64,000 nucleotides of DNA from an uncultured Formosa sp. (GCA_913052445.1 CAJXDP010000002.1:1-64000), one strand, 5' to 3'; positions 27,834-38,724 are shown, counted from the first letter of the stretch. Made by a program: numbers and translations. Notes: generated by a model not told the origin, from the sequence alone.

Positions 27834-29282
27834 TTATAGTCCATGTATATTAAATTGGTAACTGTTATGTAATAAATTACTTAAAGAATCGACAATAAAT
27901 TTATATTTAATTTCATTGGATATGTTGACCGTTTCATTTATATCGTTATTATGATCAAATAACATGTTATCAATAAATTGACAATTGTCTTTAAGGTTAA
28001 GATATTCAGTGTAACTGTAGTTAGCGGTTTTAATTGTATATCCTTCTGAGTTTTTCATAAAAACATGACTTTTATTTTTATGATATGGGTTTCTTAAAAT
28101 ATTTACAAGACTTTTTCCATCCAGTTTATGTTTTGGTTTATCTAAACCCAAAAGCTCTAACAATGTTGGATATATATCAACCAATTCAACAAGCGAGTTA
28201 GAATTAATTTTTGAGGGATTTCTAGGATCATATATTATTAGAGGAACTTTTCCCGAAGTTCTATGACTTGTATACTTTCCCCATTGAGAGTGTTCTTTAA
28301 GATTAAATCCATGATCGGAGACTAATACAATTATAGTATTATTTGCCATCCCCTCTTCATCTAATGTATTGATTATTTTTCCAATTAGATGATCAACGTA
28401 AGATACGGTTGCATAATAACCATGCGTTAATTTTTTAGATAAACCATCAGGTAAATCCCCTTTCTTAGGAATGCCTAGGTATCCATATATTAATTCTGCA
28501 TTATAACTTATGGATATATTAGGAGCATTAGCAGGAGGACTATCATTTAAAGGGAGCTTGATAGAATCATAGTCATAAATATCCCAGAACCTCTTTGGGG
28601 CTATAAATGGTAAGTGATTTGAAATGAAACCGGCCGTTAAAAAAAATGGTGATGATTCATTTTTTAATCTTTTAATATCTCTTATGACTTTATTTGTCAA
28701 AAGACCGTCAATCAAAACACTATCCTTAACATTGGCAATTTCGAAAGCAGGGCCTTTTCCTGTAATTTTTTCTAATTTTTTATTTTCTATTGTTTGGTAA
28801 TCTTTCCATAAAGATTGCCACCAATCGATAGGCTCAATCCCTTCGGGATTATCAAAAGCATATGGCCTCCAAACTTCATCCCAATCGTCCCATTTATCAT
28901 CCAAAAAATGATAAATTTTTCCATTTGAGATAGTTGTATACCCATTATTTTTTAAAAGTTTTGGAATGGTAACAATATCATTTTTTTCGATATCAACTCT
29001 GGTTTTGTAATCGATAAAATAATCTTTTCCAGGATATATACCAGTAAGCATACTAGCTCGTGAAGCGCCGCATACGGCTACATTTGCATAAGCTTCGTTA
29101 AACTGAACACCTTTTTCGGCTAACCTATCAATATTAGGGCTATATATGTGTTTTGAGCCATAAGAGTTTAACTCAGGCCTTAAATCATCCATATATAATA
29201 ATAAAATATTTGGTTTTTTATTAACTTGTGAGTAGGACAGTGTTAATATAAAAAATAATAATATTGAAAAATTTAAACGCAT
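27834..29282 (-). CDS. Type I sulfatase, iduronate-2-sulfatase-like (C-G-A-S-R)
   Basis: Leader at 1-18. Asp32-Asp33 (YMDDLRPELNSYG) begin the metal site, Cys71 is in C-G-A-S-R, and VSDHGFNLKEHSQWGKY near 328-344 holds the remaining ligands. Note K-E-H where relatives have G-E-H or S-D-H. It shares the DDLRPEL start with the sulfatase at 41707, its closest relative in the window. The C-terminal region has YSYTEYLNL, then DNMLFDHNNDINE, typical of this branch. Length 482. It is the first gene downstream of SusD, after a 234-base gap, and 63 bases before GH30. Confidence 0.93.
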   Translation of the reverse strand: MRLNFSILLFFILTLSYSQVNKKPNILLLYMDDLRPELNSYGSKHIYSPNIDRLAEKGVQFNEAYANVAVCGASRASMLTGIYPGKDYFIDYKTRVDIEKNDIVTIPKLLKNNGYTTISNGKIYHFLDDKWDDWDEVWRPYAFDNPEGIEPIDWWQSLWKDYQTIENKKLEKITGKGPAFEIANVKDSVLIDGLLTNKVIRDIKRLKNESSPFFLTAGFISNHLPFIAPKRFWDIYDYDSIKLPLNDSPPANAPNISISYNAELIYGYLGIPKKGDLPDGLSKKLTHGYYATVSYVDHLIGKIINTLDEEGMANNTIIVLVSDHGFNLKEHSQWGKYTSHRTSGKVPLIIYDPRNPSKINSNSLVELVDIYPTLLELLGLDKPKHKLDGKSLVNILRNPYHKNKSHVFMKNSEGYTIKTANYSYTEYLNLKDNCQFIDNMLFDHNNDINETVNISNEIKYKFIVDSLSNLLHNSYQFNIHGL

Positions 29283-29516
29283 CTATTTTGTTAATACTTT
29301 ATCAAACTAAGCTTTAATTAGAAAAGAATTATATTAAATAATTAGACAAGAATATTATACCTATATACTAAATTATTGTCCTACATAACAAAGCTACATA
29401 GCTCATCCTAAAGTCACCTACCATTAAAATCAAATAAATGATTTTCAATGAAAAAAAATTTATCCCGCACTATAGCTTTGAATAATTTATATTTTATCAA
29501 ACTTAGATATAAACTA
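29283..29516. other. AT-rich spacer between SusD and the sulfatase-GH30 series
   Basis: No open frame worth reporting. TAGCTTTG on the minus strand (29396-29389) and TAAGTTTG (29505-29498) match the TAnnTTTG element, but neither has a -33 partner at the right distance. CAAAGCTA at 29389-29396 and TAGCTTTG at 29473-29480 form an 8-base inverted repeat with a 76-base loop. The space may hold a weak internal promoter for the sulfatase-GH30 genes. Confidence 0.3.
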
Positions 29517-31034
29517 CTAGTCTATTAAGTCGTTCGAATTAATTTCAGAAAGCGGAATTGGTAGTTGCATTACTTGAGCTGGGTCGGTGCTTAATTGTAT
29601 ATCTACATTAGCAGAGAAAATTGGATTATTGTTATGTTTATTTATTGTATGAGTTAAAAAATAATCAAATCCTCGTCTTCTATTATTGTGTGCGTCTTCA
29701 CCCTCTCCTAAAACTTCAAATCGATATTCATTCATAATAGCATCTCTAAATGTAGCTTGATCTCCAAGATATGCGTCATTTGACATTCCTACACGATCTA
29801 ACACTTCAGTAATAAATCCTAATTGTTGTCCATTTTGGAGTTCATTAGAAATCTCAGCCAGCATAATAAGAAGCTCAGCATAACGATAAATAATTACATT
29901 TTGATCTCCAAATTGATTGTTATGAGTTGGATCTTTTTCAGTAAACTTAAATAAAAATGGATGAGCCTTAGGAAAAGTAGCTCTATTTGCAAAAGCAGGG
30001 TATACTTTAACTGGACCTCCAGTATCCGCTCTTACATAATCATAAAGGTATGTTCCTATAAGTCTAGGGTCATCTGGATAGGTTGATTGATGGTCTAGGA
30101 ATACATCTGCACTCACTCGTAACCAACCAAAATGATTACCTAATTTATACTTCCATGGAGTATAATTCCTACCCATTTGAGAATTTGCAGCTTGTTGACT
30201 AACTTGTAGTTCGAAAATTGATTCAGAAGAGTTCTCAAATTCATCAGTAAACAAAGAACTATAATCTGATACTAAACTATATTGACCGTAGGCAATATTA
30301 GCTTGGTCATAGGCCATCTGCCAGTAATCGCTTTCAGTCATACCATCCGCTTGTAAATCAGGATTTGTAGCTAGTGTCATATAGACTTTAGCTAACAACA
30401 TATTAGAAGCAAACTTTTTCGGATAACCCGCGCCAAAAGACCCATTCATAAGGCTTGTAGCTGTTTGCGCATCCTCTATGATTTGTGCGTAAACTTCTTT
30501 TGCACTTGATTTGGCTTTACTTAAGTTATCACTATCTGGAAGCGTTAACCATAATGGAATATCTCCCCAAAGACGAACCAAAGAAAAATAAGACCAAGCC
30601 CTTACAAAATAGGATTGCCCGGAAATATCATTAAAACGTAATTCTGTATCGCTAGTCGTTGACTCAAAAGTTGTTATATTATTGATAGCTCCGTTACACC
30701 TCCCAATTACAGAATAGATCCCTCGCCACGTATTTTCTGAATCTCTGTCATAAGCTGGCTTTAAAGAGAATAAATTCTGATTGTTTACATTGTTGATATT
30801 ATTTCCTTGCTTTCCTGTAGTAAAGAATCCTGAAAAACCATTAATTGCGAAAATACGTTGCTCCATTGAGTTATAAGTTGTCAATCCTTGATAAATTCCA
30901 TCTAAAGCCCCAGAAGCAATTGATATATCGCTATAGGTAGCGGAAGGATCAAGAAATATTGGGTCTTCATCAATGTCACAAGAATAAACTAATGTCGCTA
31001 TAATTGTTAATAATATAATTTTAAAATTTTTCAT
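29517..31034 (-). CDS. susD-like: SusD-like surface glycan-binding lipoprotein
   Basis: Residues 1-18 are a leader ending VYSC, so Cys19 is lipidated and the protein should face outward on the outer membrane. The RagB/SusD fold is recognisable: YSDISIASGALDGIYQGL near 34-51, GQSYFVRAWSYFSLVRLWGDIPLWL near 139-163, YRYAELLIMLAEISNEL near 385-401 and EYRFEVLGEGEDAHNNRRRG near 430-449. Length 505. It follows the SusC gene by 54 bases. It should deliver xylan fragments to SusC. It is the only SusD in the window, so this pair serves the whole locus. Confidence 0.96.
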   Translation of the reverse strand: MKNFKIILLTIIATLVYSCDIDEDPIFLDPSATYSDISIASGALDGIYQGLTTYNSMEQRIFAINGFSGFFTTGKQGNNINNVNNQNLFSLKPAYDRDSENTWRGIYSVIGRCNGAINNITTFESTTSDTELRFNDISGQSYFVRAWSYFSLVRLWGDIPLWLTLPDSDNLSKAKSSAKEVYAQIIEDAQTATSLMNGSFGAGYPKKFASNMLLAKVYMTLATNPDLQADGMTESDYWQMAYDQANIAYGQYSLVSDYSSLFTDEFENSSESIFELQVSQQAANSQMGRNYTPWKYKLGNHFGWLRVSADVFLDHQSTYPDDPRLIGTYLYDYVRADTGGPVKVYPAFANRATFPKAHPFLFKFTEKDPTHNNQFGDQNVIIYRYAELLIMLAEISNELQNGQQLGFITEVLDRVGMSNDAYLGDQATFRDAIMNEYRFEVLGEGEDAHNNRRRGFDYFLTHTINKHNNNPIFSANVDIQLSTDPAQVMQLPIPLSEINSNDLID

Positions 31035-31088
31035 AATTTATAAATTTAATAATATATAATTGTTTTTAATACTTCTGATGTTTGTAAT

Positions 31089-34000
31089 TTAAAAGCTCAT
31101 GTTTACTCCTAGTAAAAAATTTCGAGCGTTAGGGGCGCCATTAAAATCAACTCCATTTATAAGACCTGTGAAATTAAAAGTTGATAATTCAGGGTCATAC
31201 CCACTGTAATTTGTCCATGTGAATAAGTTTTGACCCGTTATAAAAATTTTTAAACTATTAAACAAACTAGAATCTTTAACAGGAATATCATAGCGAATAG
31301 TTAAGTTTCTTAGCCTTAAATAGCTACCATCTTCAATGATACGGTCTGTAATGGCAAGATCATTAATTGTATTATATCCAATTCTTGGATGAGTGTTTGA
31401 TTGATTATCTGGCCTCCATGCATTGTTATAGGCTCTTGGTAAAACATTTCGAAATGCTAGTCCTTCAGCATTATCTAATTGCAATAAGTTTCCATTTGCA
31501 ATCTCATTTCCGTAAACTCCATTAAATAGAGCTCTAACTGTAAATCTTTTGTATTTAAAATTAATATTAAAACCATACACAAAATCTGGATTCGGGTTGC
31601 CAATAAAGGTTCTATCCTTTAAATCGATCACACCATCGCCAGAGTCTAAAATACCATCGCCATCAGTATCTTCAGTTAATTGGTCTGTAATTCTAACGTC
31701 ACCAGGCACAGCTCCTTGAACTAAATCAGTATCCTCTGTTTGATAGATACCGTCTGTTTGATAACCATAAAAGAGACTCGATTCTTCCCCTTCAACAAAT
31801 ACATTTGCTATGGATTTAAAATATTGACCTCGACTAATTACATTACCAAAATAAAACCTTCTATCTGTTACAGTGCCATTTTCATAGAATCCTTGTAGTG
31901 GCTGGGGGGTTAAGTCTAAAATCTCTGTTTTATTGAACGAAATATTACCTCCAAAACTTAATTCCATATCATCTGTTGAAATCGGCATGAAGTTTAAAGC
32001 AACTTCAACTCCTTTATTGGAAATAGATCCTTTGTTTACTAAGATATTTAAAAACCCAGATGATGGAGGGATATTGGAGTTTTGAAGTAAATCTTTAGTT
32101 GTTTTGTTGTATACATCAATAGTCCCTGATAAAACATCGTTTGAAGTGCTAAAATCAACACCAAAATTTAATTGCTCAGTTGTTTCCCATGTTAAATCAG
32201 GATTAGAAAGACCTAATAGAGCGACTGGAATATTAGTCCCACCATCAGCATTTCCATACAAGCTAGTTAGTACCCCATAGTTAGAAATTGTTCCGTAAGG
32301 ACCAATACCATGGTTACCTATTTGACCCCATCCCCCTCTAAATTTTAAACTTTCAAATAAATCTAGGTTTTGAACAAAACTTTCATTTCCAGCATTCCAA
32401 GCTAAAGCAAATGATGGAAAAACACCATATTTGTTACCATCTGAAAACTTTGAAACACCATCACGTCTAATCGTACCTGTTAAAATATATTTATTATCAT
32501 AAGTATAGTTTAATCGTCCTAAAATTGAAAATATTTGTTGATCAGATTTAAATAGTGTTAATGGTCTTCTAATTACCTGACCAAAAGCAGGTTGTTCAAT
32601 AGAAAATTGAGTTGTGATAAAATCTTCAACTCCATAGGTGCTAGTTGCTACTTTTCTTGCGTCATAAGTAATTCCGAAAAGCGCGTTAATTCTATGTTTT
32701 CTATTAAATCTTCTGTTATATCTTATTAAGTTATTAAACTGATATGATTTTGAGTTTAACGTTGATTTTGTAAGTTGTCCACCCGTATCATTTCCTACAA
32801 AAGTCGTAAGTCCAAACCAACGTCTTCTATCCTTACTTCTGATATTACCTCCAAATTTAGATTCATATGACAAGCCTTTAATTGGAAGCTTGTAAGTAAG
32901 ACTTAAAGAACCAATATAACGAGATGCTTTAGAAAAATCTGAGAAATCATTAGTCCAAGCGTATGGGTTTGTCTGAAATTGTTCTTCAGGGATATCGTCA
33001 TTTGCTAATAGAGGTCTGAATGCTACGGCTTGATTTACGAAACTTCGATTAGAATTTCCTATTCGATCTCCGCCTTGAACAAAATCATTGGTACTTAAAA
33101 ACCCACTCATGCGCGCTTTCAATTGTAGGTTGTCATTTAGCTTTTGATTTAAATTGATTCGAATATCACTACTTTTAAAACTAGAATTTTTAACAACTCC
33201 TTCTTGGTCATCAAATCCTGCAGAAATATAATAGTTACCGTTATCACTACCGCCTGAAGCCGAAGCGCCAAATTTTTGACTAACCCCATTTACATAAACC
33301 TCATCTTGCCAGTTAAAAATTTCAACAGGATCAGTAGATTGAACACCATTTGCTAATGAGTAAATAGTAGGTCCATCGACTAAATAACGAGGGTTTGCAA
33401 ATCCATTATTTTCTCTAATTTCATTAACGTAGTTAGCATAACCAAATCCATCTAATACATTATATTTATTGTTAATAGATCTTACAGAACTTGTAAGAAA
33501 TGCACTTACTTTAACCTTACCATTTTTACCTTTTTTTGTAGTTATCATTACAACTCCATTAGCCCCTCTCGAACCATAAATAGCAGTTGCAGAAGCATCT
33601 TTTAGAACCTGAATACTCTCAATATCTCGTGGATTAATTCCATTTAATCCATTTTGAGTTTCTTGACCACCGTTACCTAATCCAATAGACAAAACATCTT
33701 CACCTGCAGAAGATATAATCACTCCGTCTATAACATAAAGAGGTTCATTATTTCCTCTTAAACTGTTAGTTCCTCTAATTTTTACACTAATTCCAGAACC
33801 TGGAGAACCAGCATTTTGTATCACTTGCACACCAGCGGCACGTCCTTGTAAAAGCTGATCTATTGTACTAGACTGGATAGCTACTTCATCTTCAACAATA
33901 ACTGTTGATAAAGATCCTGATATATCTTTTTTAAGGACTGTTCCATAACCAATAACAACTACTTCATCCAATTGATCCGTATCCACTTGTAAATTCACTA

Positions 34001-34277
34001 AAACTGTTGTATTTATTGAAACATTTACTTCTTCAGTTAAATAACCAACATAAGAAAGCACTATAATTTGTTTAGCTTCAGAAGGAATTGAAATTTTAAA
34101 AACTCCGTCAAAGTTAGTAACAGCGCCTAGATTGTTGGTATCCTTTACTTGAATCGTAACCCCAGGAAGCGGCAAACCTAACTCATCATTAACAGTACCG
34201 CTAACTGTTTTTGATTGTGAAAACGCGATTAAAGGAGTTAAAACCGAAAAAATAATTAATCGAAGAATGATTTTCAT
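31089..34277 (-). CDS. susC-like: SusC-like TonB-dependent oligosaccharide importer
   Basis: An outer-membrane receptor of 1062 residues. Leader at 1-20, a CarboxypepD_reg-like domain at about 23-108 (VSGTVNDELGLPLPGVTIQV), then the SusC signature LDEVVVIGYGTVLKKDISGS and a plug domain with IRGTNSLRGNNEPLYVIDGV and SATAIYGSRGANGVVMITTK. The remainder is the beta-barrel, ending in an aromatic residue (GVNMSF) as outer-membrane proteins do. No STN domain is present, so it does not look like a sigma-factor transducer. It is divergent from the hybrid regulator at 34576, which probably controls it. Confidence 0.97.
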   Translation of the reverse strand: MKIILRLIIFSVLTPLIAFSQSKTVSGTVNDELGLPLPGVTIQVKDTNNLGAVTNFDGVFKISIPSEAKQIIVLSYVGYLTEEVNVSINTTVLVNLQVDTDQLDEVVVIGYGTVLKKDISGSLSTVIVEDEVAIQSSTIDQLLQGRAAGVQVIQNAGSPGSGISVKIRGTNSLRGNNEPLYVIDGVIISSAGEDVLSIGLGNGGQETQNGLNGINPRDIESIQVLKDASATAIYGSRGANGVVMITTKKGKNGKVKVSAFLTSSVRSINNKYNVLDGFGYANYVNEIRENNGFANPRYLVDGPTIYSLANGVQSTDPVEIFNWQDEVYVNGVSQKFGASASGGSDNGNYYISAGFDDQEGVVKNSSFKSSDIRINLNQKLNDNLQLKARMSGFLSTNDFVQGGDRIGNSNRSFVNQAVAFRPLLANDDIPEEQFQTNPYAWTNDFSDFSKASRYIGSLSLTYKLPIKGLSYESKFGGNIRSKDRRRWFGLTTFVGNDTGGQLTKSTLNSKSYQFNNLIRYNRRFNRKHRINALFGITYDARKVATSTYGVEDFITTQFSIEQPAFGQVIRRPLTLFKSDQQIFSILGRLNYTYDNKYILTGTIRRDGVSKFSDGNKYGVFPSFALAWNAGNESFVQNLDLFESLKFRGGWGQIGNHGIGPYGTISNYGVLTSLYGNADGGTNIPVALLGLSNPDLTWETTEQLNFGVDFSTSNDVLSGTIDVYNKTTKDLLQNSNIPPSSGFLNILVNKGSISNKGVEVALNFMPISTDDMELSFGGNISFNKTEILDLTPQPLQGFYENGTVTDRRFYFGNVISRGQYFKSIANVFVEGEESSLFYGYQTDGIYQTEDTDLVQGAVPGDVRITDQLTEDTDGDGILDSGDGVIDLKDRTFIGNPNPDFVYGFNINFKYKRFTVRALFNGVYGNEIANGNLLQLDNAEGLAFRNVLPRAYNNAWRPDNQSNTHPRIGYNTINDLAITDRIIEDGSYLRLRNLTIRYDIPVKDSSLFNSLKIFITGQNLFTWTNYSGYDPELSTFNFTGLINGVDFNGAPNARNFLLGVNMSF

Positions 34278-34575
34278 TGTTTGTATGTTTAGTTAATTAG
34301 TTTGTTAATTAATATAAAATTCAATCAAAAATATAATTTTAAAGAATTATAATTGAGAAATTATTAATTTAATATGACTAATTTTATATATATAACAAAC
34401 ATACTCACACTTCATAGTAAATTTTATTAAATTTGAGGAAATGTGTGTAAAATTTGAAGCAAGCTGCCTTATTTATATGAGATTCAAAATTTATATTAAT
34501 TAATATAATTAATATTGGCTAGCCCCTTTTTTTGTAATGAAAAATTAGACACGATACCGATTTAAATTTAATAAG
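34278..34575. promoter_or_regulatory. Divergent control region between SusC and the hybrid regulator
   Basis: This 298-base AT-rich gap holds both start regions. TAnnTTTG-like elements are present: TATTTTTG (34333-34326) and TATGTTTG (34403-34396) facing SusC, and TAAATTTG (34428-34435) facing the regulator; none has a clear -33 partner. A perfect 18-base palindrome TTATATTAATTAATATAA lies at 34491-34508. Its last 13 bases (TTAATTAATATAA, 34496-34508) recur exactly at 34305-34317, just upstream of the SusC start. These are candidate binding sites for the regulator, with low certainty because of base composition. Confidence 0.45.
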
Positions 34576-37500
34576 ATGACCTTTCAAAGCCTTTACAAGA
34601 CCATACCAATTACGATCATTTTTATTTCAAATATGATTTTTGGGCAAAGTTATACTGATAACTTAAAATTTAAACCCATCGCTGAAAACGTGAGCCAAAG
34701 GGCGATTACATCTATTGTGAAGGATAAACAAGGGATAGTATGGATTGGAACAAAAGGTGATGGTATATACTCATTTAATGGGCTTGATTTAAAAAACTAT
34801 AGACACGAGTGGGGCAATAAAAAAACTCTGAATAATTCTAGTGTGAATACTGTTTATTTAGATTCAAAGAACAACCTTTGGGTTGGTACAGATGAAGGTC
34901 TAAATTTATACCTTAGAGAGTTAGATCAATTTAGTCCCATTAAACTTGACGATTTAAATTCCAAACATCTAGTTCAAGCTGTTGGAGAAAGTGAAGAGAA
35001 AACACTACTAATAGGAACCCATGGATCTGGCGTATTTGAGTTAAATACTAGCAGTCAAAAAGCTGAAGCTGTAAAAATAACAGCCTATAATAATATAAAT
35101 AAACTTCAAATAAACGATATAAAAACAACGCCTAGAGGGGCTATTTTGTTTGGATCAAACATTGGTTTATTAAAGTATAATTCTTCAAATCACGAATTAG
35201 ACTATGCGAAATTCACAACTTTAAATCAGTCTAGAACAATTAAAACTCCTATAGAATCCATACTAACTAAATTGGATGGAAGTATTTGGCTTGGAACTAC
35301 TGATGAAGGCTTAATTCAGGTATCAACAAGTCCAATTAACTATTTTGAATTTAAAATCTTTAACATAACAGACAAACGAATATTATCCTTAGAAACAGAC
35401 AGAGATGGGTCAATTTTTTGTGGAACAGAAAACGATGGACTCATAATAATAGATAATAAAGGAAAAGTCAAATCGTTTGAGTTTAATAAGTCAAATATCA
35501 ATGGAATAAAATCCAACTCAATATGGTCCATCTTTGTTGACGATGAAAGCAGAATTTGGGTGGGCTATTTTAACCAAGGTGTAGATATTTATGATAAGGA
35601 GGATGAACGATTTAAATCTATTGAAAGTATTCCAAATAAAGATCAATCCTTATTCTCTAAATCTGTAACAAGTATTACTCAGGATAAAAAAGGACGATTC
35701 TGGATCGGAATTTCTGATGGTGGAGTTGATGTATACGATCCTATAAAGGAAACTTTTACTCATTTATTAGATCAAAATAATAAAATAGCCAAAGGACTTA
35801 CAAGTAGTGATGTAGTGAGCGTATTCATTGATAGCTACCAAAATACATGGGTAGGAACATGGAATTCTGGGCTGTTTTTACTTAAAAATGGGTCTAATGA
35901 ATTTGAGAACATCCAGGTTAAAAATAGTAATAATATTCTCAAATCTAATCGTATAATGAGTTTTTCAGAAGATTCTAAAGGATATATTTGGATTGGTAGT
36001 TTTTTAACAGGATTGTACTCTTATGATCTAAAGTCTGGAATTTTAAAACACTATCAGTCTAAAGCCTATGAATCGTTGTTCTTAAACTCTAAAAATATTA
36101 GAAAAGTTATTGTAGACCGCCAAGATAATCTTTGGATAGGGACTAGAAGCGGGTTGTATAAAATTGAAAAACCTGATTCAGAGACTCCAAAAATAACACC
36201 CTATAGTTCGATCATAAACAACACAAAAGAAAGTAGAATTAGAGGTGATTTATCAACCACAATTACTGAAGACAATCAAAATAACATCTGGATTGGTACA
36301 GATGGGGATGGCTTATGTAAATTAAATCCCATAAACCAAGAATTTAAATGGTTCGATACTTCAGAAAATTTTATCCATCAATCGGTAAAGTCCATTATTC
36401 AAACAGAAGAAGGTGAAATATGGGTTGCAGGAAATAATGGAATTTCAAAGTTTAATTCAGATGAGAATAAATTTATTAATTATAATACCCAAGATGGATT
36501 GATTACAAATAATTTCAATAAAAACTCTAGCTATCTTTCAGAAGATGGAATCTTGTATTTTGGATGTTACAAGGGGATAAATTATTTTGATCCTAAAGCA
36601 ATTACTACAGATCCCACACCACCAATTGTATATTTAACAGATTTTAAAATTTCAAATCAAAGCATCATTCCTTCTGAAGTTGATTCACCACTAAAAAAAG
36701 TTATTAATGAAACTACAATAATTGAACTAGATCATAACCAAAACATGTTTACAATTGACTATTTTGGATTGGGATATACTCGTTCAAAAAATATTGAATA
36801 TGCTTACTTTTTAGAAGGGTTTGAAACAGACTGGAATTATGTAAAAAAAACAAGGAAAGCAACATATACAAACATCCCTGCTGGAAACTATAATTTCAAG
36901 GTTAAAGCTGTAAATTCAGATGGGATTTGGAATGAAACACCAACAGTGCTAAAAATAAAAGTACTCGTTCCTTGGTGGAAGACTAACATAGCAATATTTA
37001 TATTTTTGGTAATCATACTAAGTATTACAATGATAGTTTATAGGTTCCTAAATGTCCGAATTATGGAACGCCTGCAAATAAAAAACGAACGTGAGGAACG
37101 AGCTCAAGATGAGGCCCTAAATGCGAAAAAAATTCAATTTTTCACTAATATTTCTCATGAGTTTAGAACGCCTTTAACCCTTATCCTAAACCCTCTTGAG
37201 GCCATCATAGAAGACAAATCAATAAAGCTGCCTAATGATGTCGCAGAGAAGCATGAAACTATTTATAAAAACTCGAAGAGACTTTCACGGTTAATCGACG
37301 AATTAATGGATTTTAGAAAACTTCAATTTAACAAAATGGCTATTAATGCTTCAAGATTTGAAATCGTAGCGTTTGTAAAGGAGGTGGCAAGTCATTTTGA
37401 AGAAGAAGCCGTTCAACGAGATATAATACTTTCGGTTGAAAGCAATGAAGAAAATATATCCATATGGGCAGACCCATCTATGCTTGAAAAGATAATATTT

Positions 37501-38712
37501 AATCTATTGTCCAATGCATTTAAAGCGACTAAAGACAATGGTATAGTTTCTATTAAAATTCAGATTCCTTTACAACCGATTAATTTTCCATTGTTAAGTG
37601 ATGATGAAGATCAATATGGAATCGAAATTAGTATACTTGATAGTGGAATAGGGATTGACAAAAAAGATTTAGAACATATTTTCACTAGATTTTATCAATC
37701 AAACGAAATGGACAAGCAATATTATGGAGGAACTGGAATCGGCCTGGAAGTGGTTAAAAGTTTCATTGACCTTCATAAAGGAACCATTCGAGTTAGTAGT
37801 GAACAAAAAAAGGGAACTGAATTTAAGATACTACTTCCTTTGGGAAGTAATCACCTAAATATATCAAAGAACAATTCTGACTCTAAAACAAATTATGACA
37901 TCTACGAACAGATCATGAGCTCTGAAGTTGATTTGGAAATTAAAAATGAAAAATCAAATAAGAAAACTATACTAATTGTAGAAGATAATTCTGAGTTACG
38001 TAACTATTTAAAAAATGAACTCAAAGAGAATTATAAAATAAAAACAGCTATTAATGGAAAAGAAGGGCTTCAAATGGCAATTAAATTCATACCTGACTTA
38101 GTCATATCTGACGTTATGATGCCAATAATGGATGGATTTGAAATGTGTAGCAACATAAAAAAAGACTTAAGAATAAGCCACATCCCACTACTAATGCTCA
38201 CAGCTAAAGGAATGCAAATAGATCGAGTTAAAGGAATTGATTCTGGAGCAGATGTATATTTAAACAAACCCTTTAACATGAATGTTCTTAAATCTCACTT
38301 AAGTCAACTTATTAATAGTCGTCAAATACTGTTTAATAAATATTATAATGGAGTTAGTCATAAAGAATTAATGAATACAACATCACTTGATAAGCAGTTT
38401 ATAACAAATATTCTAAAATACATTCATGAAAACATAAGTAATCCCATATTGAATGTAGAAAACCTCGCCGATGAATTACTAATAAGCAGAAGTAAGCTTT
38501 ACAGGAAAATTAAAGCTCTTACTGGAAACACTGCTAATGAATTTATTAAAAAAATAAGACTCGAAAAAGCAAAACAGTTTTTAGAAAATAGTGATTATTC
38601 TATAAGTGAGATAAGTTTCAAAGTTGGCTTTTCATCCCCTTCATACTTTACAAAGTGTTATAAAATATATTTTGGAAACTTACCTACAGAAATAAGGTTA
38701 AAAGACAACTAA
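34576..38712 (+). CDS. Hybrid two-component system regulator (HTCS)
   Basis: One-protein signalling system of 1378 residues. Residues 1-23 are a leader or first membrane segment. About 40-715 are two-component-regulator propeller repeats (many [IV]W[IV]G[TS] strands), about 725-795 a Y_Y_Y domain, and about 804-826 a membrane span. The histidine kinase has phospho-acceptor His861 (NISHEFRTPL) and the ATP lid GGTGIGL from 1051. A receiver domain has Asp1179 (ISDVMMP), and an AraC-type helix-turn-helix fills about 1275-1375. It should bind a xylan fragment in the periplasm and activate the locus. It is the only regulator inside the locus and is divergent from SusC. Confidence 0.97.
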   Translation: MTFQSLYKTIPITIIFISNMIFGQSYTDNLKFKPIAENVSQRAITSIVKDKQGIVWIGTKGDGIYSFNGLDLKNYRHEWGNKKTLNNSSVNTVYLDSKNNLWVGTDEGLNLYLRELDQFSPIKLDDLNSKHLVQAVGESEEKTLLIGTHGSGVFELNTSSQKAEAVKITAYNNINKLQINDIKTTPRGAILFGSNIGLLKYNSSNHELDYAKFTTLNQSRTIKTPIESILTKLDGSIWLGTTDEGLIQVSTSPINYFEFKIFNITDKRILSLETDRDGSIFCGTENDGLIIIDNKGKVKSFEFNKSNINGIKSNSIWSIFVDDESRIWVGYFNQGVDIYDKEDERFKSIESIPNKDQSLFSKSVTSITQDKKGRFWIGISDGGVDVYDPIKETFTHLLDQNNKIAKGLTSSDVVSVFIDSYQNTWVGTWNSGLFLLKNGSNEFENIQVKNSNNILKSNRIMSFSEDSKGYIWIGSFLTGLYSYDLKSGILKHYQSKAYESLFLNSKNIRKVIVDRQDNLWIGTRSGLYKIEKPDSETPKITPYSSIINNTKESRIRGDLSTTITEDNQNNIWIGTDGDGLCKLNPINQEFKWFDTSENFIHQSVKSIIQTEEGEIWVAGNNGISKFNSDENKFINYNTQDGLITNNFNKNSSYLSEDGILYFGCYKGINYFDPKAITTDPTPPIVYLTDFKISNQSIIPSEVDSPLKKVINETTIIELDHNQNMFTIDYFGLGYTRSKNIEYAYFLEGFETDWNYVKKTRKATYTNIPAGNYNFKVKAVNSDGIWNETPTVLKIKVLVPWWKTNIAIFIFLVIILSITMIVYRFLNVRIMERLQIKNEREERAQDEALNAKKIQFFTNISHEFRTPLTLILNPLEAIIEDKSIKLPNDVAEKHETIYKNSKRLSRLIDELMDFRKLQFNKMAINASRFEIVAFVKEVASHFEEEAVQRDIILSVESNEENISIWADPSMLEKIIFNLLSNAFKATKDNGIVSIKIQIPLQPINFPLLSDDEDQYGIEISILDSGIGIDKKDLEHIFTRFYQSNEMDKQYYGGTGIGLEVVKSFIDLHKGTIRVSSEQKKGTEFKILLPLGSNHLNISKNNSDSKTNYDIYEQIMSSEVDLEIKNEKSNKKTILIVEDNSELRNYLKNELKENYKIKTAINGKEGLQMAIKFIPDLVISDVMMPIMDGFEMCSNIKKDLRISHIPLLMLTAKGMQIDRVKGIDSGADVYLNKPFNMNVLKSHLSQLINSRQILFNKYYNGVSHKELMNTTSLDKQFITNILKYIHENISNPILNVENLADELLISRSKLYRKIKALTGNTANEFIKKIRLEKAKQFLENSDYSISEISFKVGFSSPSYFTKCYKIYFGNLPTEIRLKDN

Positions 38713-38724
38713 ATCTATTATAGA

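Noticed and set aside
31089-34277. SusC as a sigma-factor-linked transducer
   Set aside because: No STN domain precedes the plug and no ECF sigma or anti-sigma gene is nearby; regulation by the HTCS is sufficient.
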